Below, one piece after another: positions 1 to 6,843 of a DNA stretch of 38,909 bases (the first letter of the stretch is position 1; each line of letters opens with the position of its first letter). The stretch covers positions 1-38,909 of the IMG/VR virus record IMGVR_UViG_3300005537_000661; one strand, written 5' to 3'. The position numbers were made by a program, and so were the translations under genes. A model generated the notes under the pieces. That model made no database searches and had not been told where the DNA came from. It worked only from the letters and a program-made list of their open reading frames with translations. This DNA comes from a virus.

Positions 1-765
1 ATGCGGGGGCCGGAAATGTTGCGCACCAGGAGTTACCAGATTTTGCGGGAGCGGTTGGAGGACGCGGTCGACGAAGGCATCAACGCCATCGTTTACGGGC
101 CGCCCTCTTCGGAAAAATCCTACGTGCTGGAAAACCTCTGCACGCAGTTCCGCGCCAAGGGCCGGCCGGTGATTTACATGTACTGCGGGCCGCGCACCAC
201 GCTGACGCAGCTCTATCGCGGGGTGGCGGAAGCGGCGGGGATCGAAGTGCGCTCCAGCTTCCGCTGGGCGTGCCGGCGCGCGGTGCTGGACGCCATGCGG
301 ACGCGGCCGCATCTCCCGGCCATTGTGCTGGACGAGGCGCAGCACCTGGACGTCGACGCGCTCGAAGGCGTGCGCGAGATTCACGACATGACCCGGCGCG
401 AGGAGCGGCGCGGCTGCGGCGTGATCCTGGCCGGCAGCCACAATCTGCTGCGCGAATTCCTGCACCCGGCGCGTCGGCCGCGGCTGGAGCAGATGCTTTC
501 GCGGTTCGCGCACCGCGTGCAGCTCGAAGGCATGTCCAAGCCGGAGATCCTCACGCTGGCCAGCCGCGCGTTTGGCAACGGCAAACCGGCCAAGCTTTCC
601 GAAGAGCAGCAAAAAATCCTGCTGGACCGCTGCACGGTGGACGATCCGTATTTCATCGACGCGAATGGCAAGCCCACTTCGCGGACCTACTACTCCAGCC
701 GGCGGCTGCTCGAATACATCCGGCAGCAAAAGAAACTCGCGAGCGTGGCGGAGAGTGCTGCATGA
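1..765 (+). CDS. MuB-like AAA+ ATPase (DNA transposition protein B)
   Basis: 254 aa. Resembles the MuB/TniB/TnsC-type AAA+ ATPases that bind target DNA and activate the transposase. The Walker A region is at residues 33-40 (GPPSSEKS), with Glu where the second Gly of GxxxxGK[ST] is expected; Lys39 and Ser40 are kept. Walker B is AIVLDEAQHL, with Asp111 and Glu112. A sensor-1-like strand VILAGSH (141-147) and an arginine-finger-like SRFAHR (167-172) follow. The length suits phage B proteins. Its place at the head of the early genes, with Mu-type head genes downstream, supports the role. The window opens on this ATG, so an upstream start cannot be excluded. The transposase gene should lie just upstream. 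It could also be a generic TniB-like ATPase. Confidence 0.8.
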   Translation: MRGPEMLRTRSYQILRERLEDAVDEGINAIVYGPPSSEKSYVLENLCTQFRAKGRPVIYMYCGPRTTLTQLYRGVAEAAGIEVRSSFRWACRRAVLDAMRTRPHLPAIVLDEAQHLDVDALEGVREIHDMTRREERRGCGVILAGSHNLLREFLHPARRPRLEQMLSRFAHRVQLEGMSKPEILTLASRAFGNGKPAKLSEEQQKILLDRCTVDDPYFIDANGKPTSRTYYSSRRLLEYIRQQKKLASVAESAA

Positions 766-818
766 GGCTGTGGTGGTTTCTGGTGTGGATGTATCACGAG
801 TGGCGGATCACTCGCTGA
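762..818 (+). CDS. possible 18-aa Trp-rich peptide
   Basis: A very short frame starting on the ATGA that overlaps the stop of the ATPase gene. The peptide MRLWWFLVWMYHEWRITR has four Trp and a hydrophobic front half, so it could insert in a membrane. Its 4-base overlap matches the coupling used through the rest of the window. It may equally be chance; there is no family to compare with. Confidence 0.25.
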   Translation: MRLWWFLVWMYHEWRITR

Positions 819-845
819 GGGCGCGGGTGAAAAAAGGAGACGGCG

Positions 846-1082
846 ATGGCGCTGATGACCGAGAGCGAAGAAAAACAGTTCCAGGCGTTCGTGCTGCAAC
901 AGGAGCTGGCCGGGCACGAAGAACGGCGGCGGGCGCAGGCGGCCAGGAAGAACGGCTGGTGGAGGAATTTCTGGACGGAGTACGGGGGTGATCTGCTTTT
1001 CATCGCATGCGTGCTGGGGGGACTGACAGCGGCGGTGTTGATTTATCTGGGACTGGAAGCGGCCGGATGGTTCAACCTTTGA
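846..1082 (+). CDS. small single-pass membrane protein
   Basis: 78 aa, not recognised. The first half is charged and helical (residues 1-40), ending in a Trp-rich stretch. A hydrophobic segment at about 50-70 (LLFIACVLGGLTAAVLIYLG) is one membrane span close to the C-terminus, so a tail-anchored topology is likely. A strong AAAAAAGGAGA site lies just upstream. Met at 855 is a second possible start. It overlaps the next gene by 16 bases. No function can be given. Confidence 0.6.
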   Translation: MALMTESEEKQFQAFVLQQELAGHEERRRAQAARKNGWWRNFWTEYGGDLLFIACVLGGLTAAVLIYLGLEAAGWFNL

Positions 1083-1426
1083 GCAAACTTGCCAATCCCT
1101 GGAAGTGCGACGCGCCTGGCTGTGAGCTGCTGCGCGCCAGGGACACGAATCACTGGATGATCGTGCGCCGCGAAGAGAACTGCCTTCGCTGCGACATTCA
1201 CGGCACTACCGCCGAGCACGATCTGCATCTGGCTCAGCCGATGCCTGGCGCGCCGATGTTCGAAGTCGTGATTTCGAAGTGGGACGACGTCCTGGCGGAG
1301 ATCGAGGGCGCGAGGCACGTCTGCGGGATCGATTGCGCGCTGAAAGTGACGGCGCGTTTGATGGCCGAGACATTTTTCCCGGCCGATTTTCAAGAAAAGG
1401 AAGTGTTGGATGCCCGAAACGATTAG
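1067..1426 (+). CDS. small Cys-rich, probably zinc-binding protein
   Basis: 119 aa from ATG 1067, inside the end of the previous gene. The cysteine pairs CDAPGC, CLRC and CGIDC suggest metal binding. The middle is mixed alpha/beta (HWMIVRREENCLRCDIH). No family was recognised. The upstream in-frame Met at 1007 would give an Arg/Gly-rich extension that looks non-coding, so the shorter start is preferred. It is translated with its neighbours in the early operon. Confidence 0.6.
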   Translation: MVQPLSKLANPWKCDAPGCELLRARDTNHWMIVRREENCLRCDIHGTTAEHDLHLAQPMPGAPMFEVVISKWDDVLAEIEGARHVCGIDCALKVTARLMAETFFPADFQEKEVLDARND

Positions 1427-1883
1427 TTGCGCCACGGTGGACGGCCTGGCGAAGGAATACATCGAGAAGGCGGCCGCTTGCGACATGGCCGAGCAGGAGC
1501 TGAAGGCGCTGCGCGACATCATCATCGCCCGGGTGCAGGAAGAAGGCAGCTACCCGCCGCGGGCGACGAAGACGAAGGTGCTGGCCGGCGAGGAATTCGA
1601 CTTGCGGGTCACCGAGCCTACGGAGATCAGCGTGGATTCGAAAACGGCGGAGCGCATCAAGGCGGCGTGCTTGCGCGCGGGAGCGGGGCGTCTGTTTCCG
1701 AAACTGTTTCGCAAGGTGGAATCCTTCGTGCTGGCCGGCGGCGCGGAAAAGCTGCTAAACGGGAATCTGCCGGAGCGCGCGCCGCGCAATTTGCGGTCGC
1801 TGTTTGCGCGCGCGGTGCGGGTGAAGGACCTGGCTCCGCAACTGGAAGTGAAAAAGCGGAAGCAGCAGCAAGAGGCGGCATGA
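1410..1883 (+). CDS. possible Gam-like protein
   Basis: 157 aa. An N-terminal helical region (12-45) is followed by a strand region GEEFDLRVTEPTEISVD, then helices around RIKAACLRAGAGRLFPKLF and a basic Gln-rich tail (KKRKQQQEAA). The order helix, GxxxxxRVxxPxxxSV strand, then helix ending near a residue block with F and K resembles the Mu Gam nuclease inhibitor/Ku-like family, and Gam sits after B in Mu. The match is by pattern only and is weak. An AAAAGGAAG site precedes ATG 1410. Otherwise hypothetical. Confidence 0.5.
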   Translation: MPETISCATVDGLAKEYIEKAAACDMAEQELKALRDIIIARVQEEGSYPPRATKTKVLAGEEFDLRVTEPTEISVDSKTAERIKAACLRAGAGRLFPKLFRKVESFVLAGGAEKLLNGNLPERAPRNLRSLFARAVRVKDLAPQLEVKKRKQQQEAA

Positions 1884-2062
1884 GCGCTCGGAGGGTGATC
1901 TTTGAGAACGGCTACACCAACGTCATCGATCCCGACCGGGGAATCGGCCTGGTCGTCGCTCCGGCGAGGCGCCTAACGGCGTCATGGCGGGTGATCTTGC
2001 TGCTAGTACGGATTGACGAGCCGACGACGGCGGAATTTATATTCGATTACGGACGGAACTGA
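1880..2062 (+). CDS. hypothetical 60-aa protein
   Basis: Starts on the ATGA overlapping the previous stop. It has a short hydrophobic stretch in the second half (SWRVILLLV) and ends FIFDYGRN. The first part, VIFENGYTNVIDPDRGIGLVV, could be beta-rich. Not recognised. The tight coupling on both sides is the main support for it being real. Confidence 0.45.
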   Translation: MSARRVIFENGYTNVIDPDRGIGLVVAPARRLTASWRVILLLVRIDEPTTAEFIFDYGRN

Positions 2063-2075
2063 AAGGGAGAAAACG

Positions 2076-2459
2076 ATGAAGAAGAACCCGATTTTGTTGT
2101 GCGTGACGCTGTTGCTCTGCTGCGGCTGGCTGACGGTGGCGAAGCCGCAAACCACTCCGCCTTCGCCTTCCATCACCGTCACGGTGGCGCCCAATTCCGG
2201 AACGCCGGCGGGAACCACTTACACCTTTTTGCGCGCCAATGGCGTGTGCTCCAGCCCGACCAAATTCGTGCGGCTTGCCACGGCTTCATCGAGCCTGACC
2301 TTCACCGACGGCCTGGTGCAGCCGGGGAGCATTTACTGCTATTGGGTCCTGGACAGCAACGACGTGCCGTACGGAATGATCGAGTACACCGCGCCGGTGC
2401 CGGCCACGGTGACGAACCTGAAGGGAATGTCCGGCGTGCTGACCGGGACGGAGAACTGA
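2076..2459 (+). CDS. small exported beta-sandwich (Fn3-like) protein
   Basis: 127 aa from ATG 2076, preceded by AAAGGGAGA. It begins with a clear Sec signal peptide (MKKNPILLCVTLLLCCGWLTVAKPQ). Residues 30-110 are strand-rich, with two Cys (GVCSS, SIYCYW) that could form a disulphide. The run ...YCYWVLDSNDV... is like the end of a fibronectin type III domain. The product should act in the periplasm or at the cell surface. Its place among early phage genes is unusual and matches the exported module at 8345-14028. Function unknown. Confidence 0.65.
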   Translation: MKKNPILLCVTLLLCCGWLTVAKPQTTPPSPSITVTVAPNSGTPAGTTYTFLRANGVCSSPTKFVRLATASSSLTFTDGLVQPGSIYCYWVLDSNDVPYGMIEYTAPVPATVTNLKGMSGVLTGTEN

Positions 2460-2465
2460 GCGGAG

Positions 2466-2804
2466 ATGGGCGAGCCAGTGGACCGCGACAAGAAGACGGC
2501 GCAGGAGCGGTTTGCGGAGATCCGCAAATTCTTCCTGGCCTGGCTGGAGGATTCCGGGCACGCGCGGACGGAGCTGTACTACCGCCCAAAGCCCGGCGAC
2601 TCCCGAGAGCCCACCGAGGAAGAGATCGTGCGGCGCTGGGCGGCGGATCTGCGCATACCGCTGAACGACATTCTCATCGGAGTGCAGCGCGCGTTCGAGG
2701 GCGCTGCGGAGCGCGGCGCGGTGGTGACCAGCTTTCGCTACTGCGTTCCGCAGATCGTCAGCCGGATTCAGGAGATGCGGGGATCTCGGGTCGGATCGCA
2801 GTAG
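2466..2804 (+). CDS. hypothetical early protein
   Basis: 112 aa, soluble and helical. The final part, VVTSFRYCVPQIVSRIQEM, resembles the small conserved helical ends of some phage replication accessory proteins (a SF-Y-P-I pattern), but I would not assign a role. It follows the exported protein by 6 bases with a weak ribosome site (GCGGAG directly before ATG). Confidence 0.6.
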   Translation: MGEPVDRDKKTAQERFAEIRKFFLAWLEDSGHARTELYYRPKPGDSREPTEEEIVRRWAADLRIPLNDILIGVQRAFEGAAERGAVVTSFRYCVPQIVSRIQEMRGSRVGSQ

Positions 2805-2817
2805 CCAGGGGGGAAGC

Positions 2818-3051
2818 GTGACGCGACTGTTGACGGATATATGGCGGCTGCTGGTGTTCGTTGCGGAAGCGGCGTGCGCGATTTTGTTTGGCGTTCCGCT
2901 GGGGTTGTTTATCGGGCTTTGCGGGGGATTGCTGATCTACTTCCTGGTTTTCCGGCTCCTGATCCAGCAGCTGGCGGCGATGTGGCGGAAGGGGAGAGTG
3001 CGCAGACTGGCGGCTGCGGCGGCGCGCGGAGGTAGCGGAATCTTTTTCTGA
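2818..3051 (+). CDS. small membrane protein
   Basis: 77 aa with a GTG start after a GGGGGGAAG ribosome site. One long hydrophobic region at about 10-52 is probably two spans (LVFVAEAACAILFGVPLG and LFIGLCGGLLIYFLVFRLLI). The C-terminus is basic and probably cytoplasmic. It could affect membrane or superinfection properties, but no family was recognised. Confidence 0.55.
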   Translation: MTRLLTDIWRLLVFVAEAACAILFGVPLGLFIGLCGGLLIYFLVFRLLIQQLAAMWRKGRVRRLAAAAARGGSGIFF

Positions 3052-3084
3052 CGGGAGAACGGGCAGCGCGGGGGGGAGTGGGAC

Positions 3085-3327
3085 ATGGCTTACAAGAATC
3101 CGGTCCTGGAGGGGATCGTGACTATGGAAATGGCTGGATGGCTGGAGTTCTGGAACGTGCGCGACGACGGCGGGGTGCACATCCTGCTGGCGGAGCCGGC
3201 GCACTTTTGCTGCGGCAAGCCGCATACCTGGTTCGTGAACCGCGAGGGGCGCACGCGCTGCTGCGATTGCGACGAAGCGTATGTGCGTGGGCAGCGGCAG
3301 GCAGCGAAGGCGATGGCGGCGGCATGA
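3085..3327 (+). CDS. small Cys-rich protein
   Basis: 80 aa. A CCGKPHTWF...RTRCCDCDEAY pattern (residues 42-66) gives two CC/CxxC half-sites that probably bind zinc. Beta-strands precede it (GWLEFWNVRDDGGVHILLAEP). A GGGGGGAG site lies upstream. It overlaps the next gene by ATGA. No known family. Confidence 0.55.
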   Translation: MAYKNPVLEGIVTMEMAGWLEFWNVRDDGGVHILLAEPAHFCCGKPHTWFVNREGRTRCCDCDEAYVRGQRQAAKAMAAA

Positions 3328-3779
3328 GCGGGCGGCGCAGGTTCGATGGAAAGCCGGCGCAGCCGACCGGGCTGGGCAAAGTGGCCGCCGACCGGCGGGG
3401 CTACAAGCGCAAATGGGCGCGGAGGCGCCGCGGCGACGCCGCTTTCCGGGATCGCGAGCGTGCGCGCGAGCGCGAGATCGAGAGGCATCGGCCATCGCGG
3501 CAGCAGAGCGGGCAAAAGTGCGCATCATCGGCGGCAACGGCGCGAAAACCTCTCGTGAAGAAGGAGAGAACGCGGCGGCCGCTGGCGAGGACCGCGAAGG
3601 AGGCGCCGACAACGGAGGTCGCCGTGGCGCAGCCGGCAGCGCCCATTGCGACGGCGCCGGCGAAGGCGGACGCGGATGCTCCCGGCAATCGCGTGCGGTT
3701 CATCTTGCTGGATGCGCAGATCAGCAGCGGCGGCCTGGCGGAGCTGACGAAGTCCGTGGTGGAAGCGCTGAGGAAGTGA
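3324..3779 (+). CDS. Arg-rich hypothetical protein
   Basis: 151 aa. The first half is strongly basic (KRKWARRRR, RERAREREIERH), the middle is Ala/Pro/Thr-rich and looks like a linker, and the last 35 residues look folded (NRVRFILLDAQISSGGLAELTKSVVEALRK). This could be a nucleic-acid-binding protein with a small C-terminal domain. Another frame is open here (3281-3952), but it looks like shadow coding until the ATG at 3779. The ends match neighbours by ATGA/TGATG coupling. Confidence 0.45.
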   Translation: MSGRRRFDGKPAQPTGLGKVAADRRGYKRKWARRRRGDAAFRDRERAREREIERHRPSRQQSGQKCASSAATARKPLVKKERTRRPLARTAKEAPTTEVAVAQPAAPIATAPAKADADAPGNRVRFILLDAQISSGGLAELTKSVVEALRK

Positions 3780-3952
3780 TGGCGCGCAACGATCTTTGCC
3801 CCCTCGCGGTGTTCCGAATCCGCGGGGAGATGAAGGCGATGAACGGATGGACGCGCGAGGCGTGGGTCGAGCGCGCGATGGAGACGCGGAAGGGCATGGA
3901 CCGCAAAAAAGTAGAGAAGCTGGTGGACGAGATTTTCGAGGCGGAAAACTGA
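3779..3952 (+). CDS. hypothetical 57-aa protein
   Basis: The ATG overlaps the previous stop (TGATG). The product is short and helical, with the sequence WTREAWVERAMETRKGMDRK then KVEKLVDEIFEAEN. It may be a small DNA- or protein-binding helical hairpin. Not recognised. It ends on TGATG with the next gene. Confidence 0.45.
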   Translation: MARNDLCPLAVFRIRGEMKAMNGWTREAWVERAMETRKGMDRKKVEKLVDEIFEAEN

Positions 3953-4329
3953 TGGGGCTGTACAACGAGGACCCGCGGTTTGTGCCGATGATCCGCGACG
4001 GGCGGAAGCGGTTCACGATCCGCGCGCGGCGGAAGGTTGAGGACCGGCCTGGCGACATCATGCACCTCTATACCGGATTGCGGACGCGCGGGGCGATGCT
4101 GATTTTCCGGGCTCCGTGCGTGAAGGTGGAGGATATTGAAGTATCGATGATCGGAACGGCTTTTGTTGTGCGCGTAAACGACGTAGTTCTTGGCGCGAAC
4201 GAAGAGGAGCTGCTGGCGCGCAGCGATGGATTCGACGACTTCGCGGAGATGATCGACTGGTGGGCGCCCAATATCCCGTTCGAGGGAAAGATCAACCACT
4301 GGGATTTCGAGCGACGGAGGTTGGAGTGA
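3952..4329 (+). CDS. ASCH-domain-like protein
   Basis: 125 aa. The pattern MIRDGRKRFTIRARRK...PGDIMHLYTGLRT is typical of ASCH (ASC-1 homology) proteins: a G-K-TIR segment, then PGD and a Y-G strand. The ASCH beta-barrel is related to PUA domains and is thought to bind RNA or modified nucleotides. Phages often carry small ASCH proteins. The domain occupies about residues 8-90; the C-terminal third is acidic with Trp-Trp. The function in this phage is unknown. Confidence 0.6.
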   Translation: MGLYNEDPRFVPMIRDGRKRFTIRARRKVEDRPGDIMHLYTGLRTRGAMLIFRAPCVKVEDIEVSMIGTAFVVRVNDVVLGANEEELLARSDGFDDFAEMIDWWAPNIPFEGKINHWDFERRRLE

Positions 4330-4339
4330 GGAAACTGCG

Positions 4340-4651
4340 ATGCCCTGCTCATACGTAAAGCTCCAGGACGGAACGGTAGCTATCGTGAAGCATGCGCCGG
4401 CTGGCAAGCCGCGCTGCAAATTCTGCCCGCACCGTTTCCGATGGGATGGCCGCACGCACACGGCTACGCTGCTCTGCGACTTCGAGATTGGACGAACGCT
4501 CGGTGGTGAGCCAATCACCTGCGACGCGAAGATCTGCGTCAAGTGCGCAAAGACGGTCGGCACTAACAGACATTTCTGTCCAAGGCATTCGAGGGTAACG
4601 GATTTTCCGCCGGTGATGCCCGATTGGGTGGTGATGCCCAAACCCAAATGA
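4340..4651 (+). CDS. Cys-rich zinc-finger-like protein
   Basis: 103 aa. Cysteine pairs occur at CKFCPHRF, LLCDFE, ITCDAKICVKC and HFCPRH, enough for two zinc sites. The last 20 residues are Pro-rich. The spacing suggests a zinc ribbon plus a C-x-x-C knuckle. It probably binds nucleic acid or protein. No specific family. It is one of several Cys-rich mini-proteins in this window. Confidence 0.55.
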   Translation: MPCSYVKLQDGTVAIVKHAPAGKPRCKFCPHRFRWDGRTHTATLLCDFEIGRTLGGEPITCDAKICVKCAKTVGTNRHFCPRHSRVTDFPPVMPDWVVMPKPK

Positions 4652-5127
4652 GCGAGCAGCTTCAACTCGGGGCGGAGTTTGCGGCGGGGAGCACGTACGA
4701 CCGCTGGCGGGAGCTGGACGCGCGGGTGGAAGCGGCGCTGCGCTCGCATCTGCTGGACGAGAAGGACAAGGAGATTTTGCGGGTGATTGCCAGCCACAAG
4801 GGAGCGGAGCGGGCGATCCGCGCGGCGGTGATTGCGGAAGAGGCGCGGATGCTGTGGGGCGAACACGCGCGGCGGCAAATTTGCGGAGCGATCGGAACCT
4901 TCGTGCTGCTGTTCAAGATTCCCATCGGAGCGCTGCGCATGGCGCCATACGGCTACTTCCTGATCGTGAGCGCGAAGGACCTGGAGCTGGCGGTGCAGCC
5001 GCTGGCCGGGGAGTTTCACGCGCTGCTGCGGCGCATCCGCGCGCTGACCTCGAAGAGCGACGTGGCGAAATTGTTTGGCCAGGCGATGCTGAAGCTGGAC
5101 GCGGAAGATTCGAAGGAGGCCGCGTGA
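4648..5127 (+). CDS. winged-helix-like hypothetical protein
   Basis: 159 aa from ATG 4648. Helices at 14-75 are followed by a segment PIGALRMAPYGYFLIVSAKDLELA, which reads like the wing of a winged helix (G-Y-F-L then an S-x-x-D/E helix), and then a long helix. This fits small phage DNA-binding or replication-control proteins with a G-YF-(I/L)-S-x-E pattern. The DNA target is not known. It overlaps its neighbours by 4 bases. Confidence 0.5.
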   Translation: MSEQLQLGAEFAAGSTYDRWRELDARVEAALRSHLLDEKDKEILRVIASHKGAERAIRAAVIAEEARMLWGEHARRQICGAIGTFVLLFKIPIGALRMAPYGYFLIVSAKDLELAVQPLAGEFHALLRRIRALTSKSDVAKLFGQAMLKLDAEDSKEAA

Positions 5128-5672
5128 GCTTTGACGACTCCCGGCTGCGGCTCAGCGAAGAGTGGTTGAAGGCTAACGGCTTCCGCTGGCATCAGCTCGA
5201 ACGACAGCCGCACAAGATGTGGACACTGTGGCTGGGCGACGCAGTTGCCGATGGAAACGGTTTCACGTCGTACGAGGACCTAGGCGTGGAAGTTGCCAAC
5301 TGCGGCGCACCGCTTGCAGGGCGTGAACGCTACGGCGCTTTCACTCCGAAATGGAACTGCTGGTTTCGCTCGGACTACGCGCGCCGCTATACGCGGTTCA
5401 TTCATATCCGGTATCTGCAATTTGTCGACGAGTTGGCCGCGCTGATCGAGGGAATTACCGGGCTGCCTTTCGACGCTTCCAACAATGTAAACGGCTGCGC
5501 TTATCGAAGGAGGGATGCAGAGCGACTGCTGCAGGCTGACGAACGGCTCGACCTGCGATGGCTGAGGGAGTGCCGGAAATGGAATCTGATCGAAGAAGAC
5601 GACAGCCGCGGCCACGCTTTGCCTGAGCACTACGGGGCTCACGAGCGAGCGAAGAAAAAGGAGCCAGCATGA
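5124..5672 (+). CDS. hypothetical phage protein
   Basis: 182 aa with a GTG start in GTGA overlap. It is rich in aromatic residues (WHQLE, WTLWLGD, WNCWFRSDY) and has the central run RFIHIRYLQFVDELAALIEGITGLPF. I have the impression of a conserved phage-accessory family with W-W-F-R and Y-IH-R motifs, but I cannot name it. It is probably soluble. No catalytic motif can be defended. Confidence 0.55.
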   Translation: MSFDDSRLRLSEEWLKANGFRWHQLERQPHKMWTLWLGDAVADGNGFTSYEDLGVEVANCGAPLAGRERYGAFTPKWNCWFRSDYARRYTRFIHIRYLQFVDELAALIEGITGLPFDASNNVNGCAYRRRDAERLLQADERLDLRWLRECRKWNLIEEDDSRGHALPEHYGAHERAKKKEPA

Positions 5673-6118
5673 ACGCGCCGAGATGCGGGGTGCATATTGC
5701 CATGGAGATGGCGCTGGTGGAGAGCAAGCCGCCATCGTGGATCGTGCATCCGGACGGCGCGGATGAGACCGGCCAGCAGGAGCGGAGCGGATGCGTCAAC
5801 CGGAAACTGTTCACGCGGAAGTCCTGGAAGTGCCCGGTGCCTGGATGCATTCGCGTGGCAGCGTACGCGCCTACGGAGGAGGAAGAAAAAGATATGGCCG
5901 CGCGGCCTTGCTCCGGGTGCGGCCGGGCGACCACCGCGCGGGTGTACTGCGCGGCTTGCTTGAAGGAATACAACGACCGGCGGAACGCGGCGCGGCGCGC
6001 GAAGCGAGCTAGCCGGGAGGGGCTGGGCAAGGGATTCTACGCGGGGGCGAAGGCGCGGCGGCTGGCGCGGAGTTCCGCGGCTCCAGAGCAGCGTGCGGAG
6101 AGGGAGGCAACGGCGTGA
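5669..6118 (+). CDS. zinc-finger-like basic protein
   Basis: 149 aa with an AAAAAGGAG site before ATG. A CPVPGC pair near residue 55 and a CSGC...CAAC pair at about 81-97 suggest zinc binding. The last 50 residues are very basic (RRNAARRAKRASR). It may be a nucleic-acid-binding accessory protein. No family was recognised. Confidence 0.5.
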   Translation: MNAPRCGVHIAMEMALVESKPPSWIVHPDGADETGQQERSGCVNRKLFTRKSWKCPVPGCIRVAAYAPTEEEEKDMAARPCSGCGRATTARVYCAACLKEYNDRRNAARRAKRASREGLGKGFYAGAKARRLARSSAAPEQRAEREATA

Positions 6119-6744
6119 TTGGGCTGAGCGAGGCGCGCAAGCGGGCGGAGGAGATTGTCGAGTGGCTGCGGCCGTTGTGCGAGCGCATCGAGATTGCGGG
6201 ATCGATCCGGCGCGGAAAATCGATGGTGAAGGACATCGATCTGGTTGTGGTGCCACGTATGCAATCGAGCGAGACGCTGCTGGGCGTTACCGACGACGTG
6301 GCGATGACGGATTTCTACGCCAAGGCGAAAGCGACGTTCGGGGAGATTCTGGCGGCAGGCACGAAGCTGATTCGCGGGATCTATGGCGCCGAGAATCGCG
6401 TCTATGCCCGGTATGACGCAATGGTTCCTTACGACCGCGATCTGGCGGTCGACATTTATCTGGCCACGCCGGAGACCTGGGCGACGCTGCTGCTGATTCG
6501 GACCGGCTCGGCGGAGCACAACATCTGGATGGCTTCGCGGGCGAAGAGCTGCGGCGGAAAGCTGAGCGCGGACGGCTCCGGGCTGGAGCTGGCCGGTCAG
6601 TACGAACCGATCGAGCAGCGCAGCGTGAACATGCGGGTGCGGCCCGAGAACGAAGAGCAAATTTTCAAGGCGTTGGGACTTCCGTACGCGGAGCCGCGCG
6701 AGCGCGAGTGCGCGAACGGGCGGCCGGTGTGGATGCGCACGTAA
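6115..6744 (+). CDS. DNA polymerase beta-type (PolX-like) nucleotidyltransferase
   Basis: 209 aa with a GTG start. The catalytic nucleotidyltransferase motif is clear: AGSIRRGKSMVKDID at residues 28-42, with Gly29-Ser30, Asp40 and Asp42, and a third Asp at 113 in DLAVDIYLA. After this, LLIRTGSAEHNI matches the conserved RTGSxxHN-like element of PolX palms. The N-terminal HhH domain of full PolX is missing or very short (residues 1-20). The protein should transfer nucleotides, perhaps in gap filling. That is a plausible task for a transposing phage, whose strand transfer leaves short gaps, but this is inference. Confidence 0.8.
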   Translation: MIGLSEARKRAEEIVEWLRPLCERIEIAGSIRRGKSMVKDIDLVVVPRMQSSETLLGVTDDVAMTDFYAKAKATFGEILAAGTKLIRGIYGAENRVYARYDAMVPYDRDLAVDIYLATPETWATLLLIRTGSAEHNIWMASRAKSCGGKLSADGSGLELAGQYEPIEQRSVNMRVRPENEEQIFKALGLPYAEPRERECANGRPVWMRT

Positions 6745-6746
6745 AA

Positions 6747-6830
6747 ATCTCGGCCAGGCGAGGCCAGGCGAGGCTTGGCCAGGCGAGGCATGGCCAGGCG
6801 AGGCGTGGCGAGGGCAGTTTCATTTCAAAA
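6747..6830 (+). repeat. 84-base GGCNN leader element, copy 1
   Basis: Begins ATCTC, then twelve consecutive 5-base units that each start GGC, then the 19 bases GGGCAGTTTCATTTCAAAA. The decamer CCAGGCGAGG occurs four times (6754, 6764, 6779, 6794). It fills the gap between the stop of the PolX-like gene and the GGAGG site of the next gene. A second copy of identical length and layout is at 7395-7478. It is best read as a regulatory or protein-binding array, or a cassette boundary. Confidence 0.85.
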
Positions 6831-6843
6831 GGAGGCGGGGGAA

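Noticed and set aside
6775-6843. Upstream start for the 183-aa gene (MARRGMARRG...)
   Set aside because: These codons are only the GGCNN array read in frame; a strong ribosome site points to ATG 6844.
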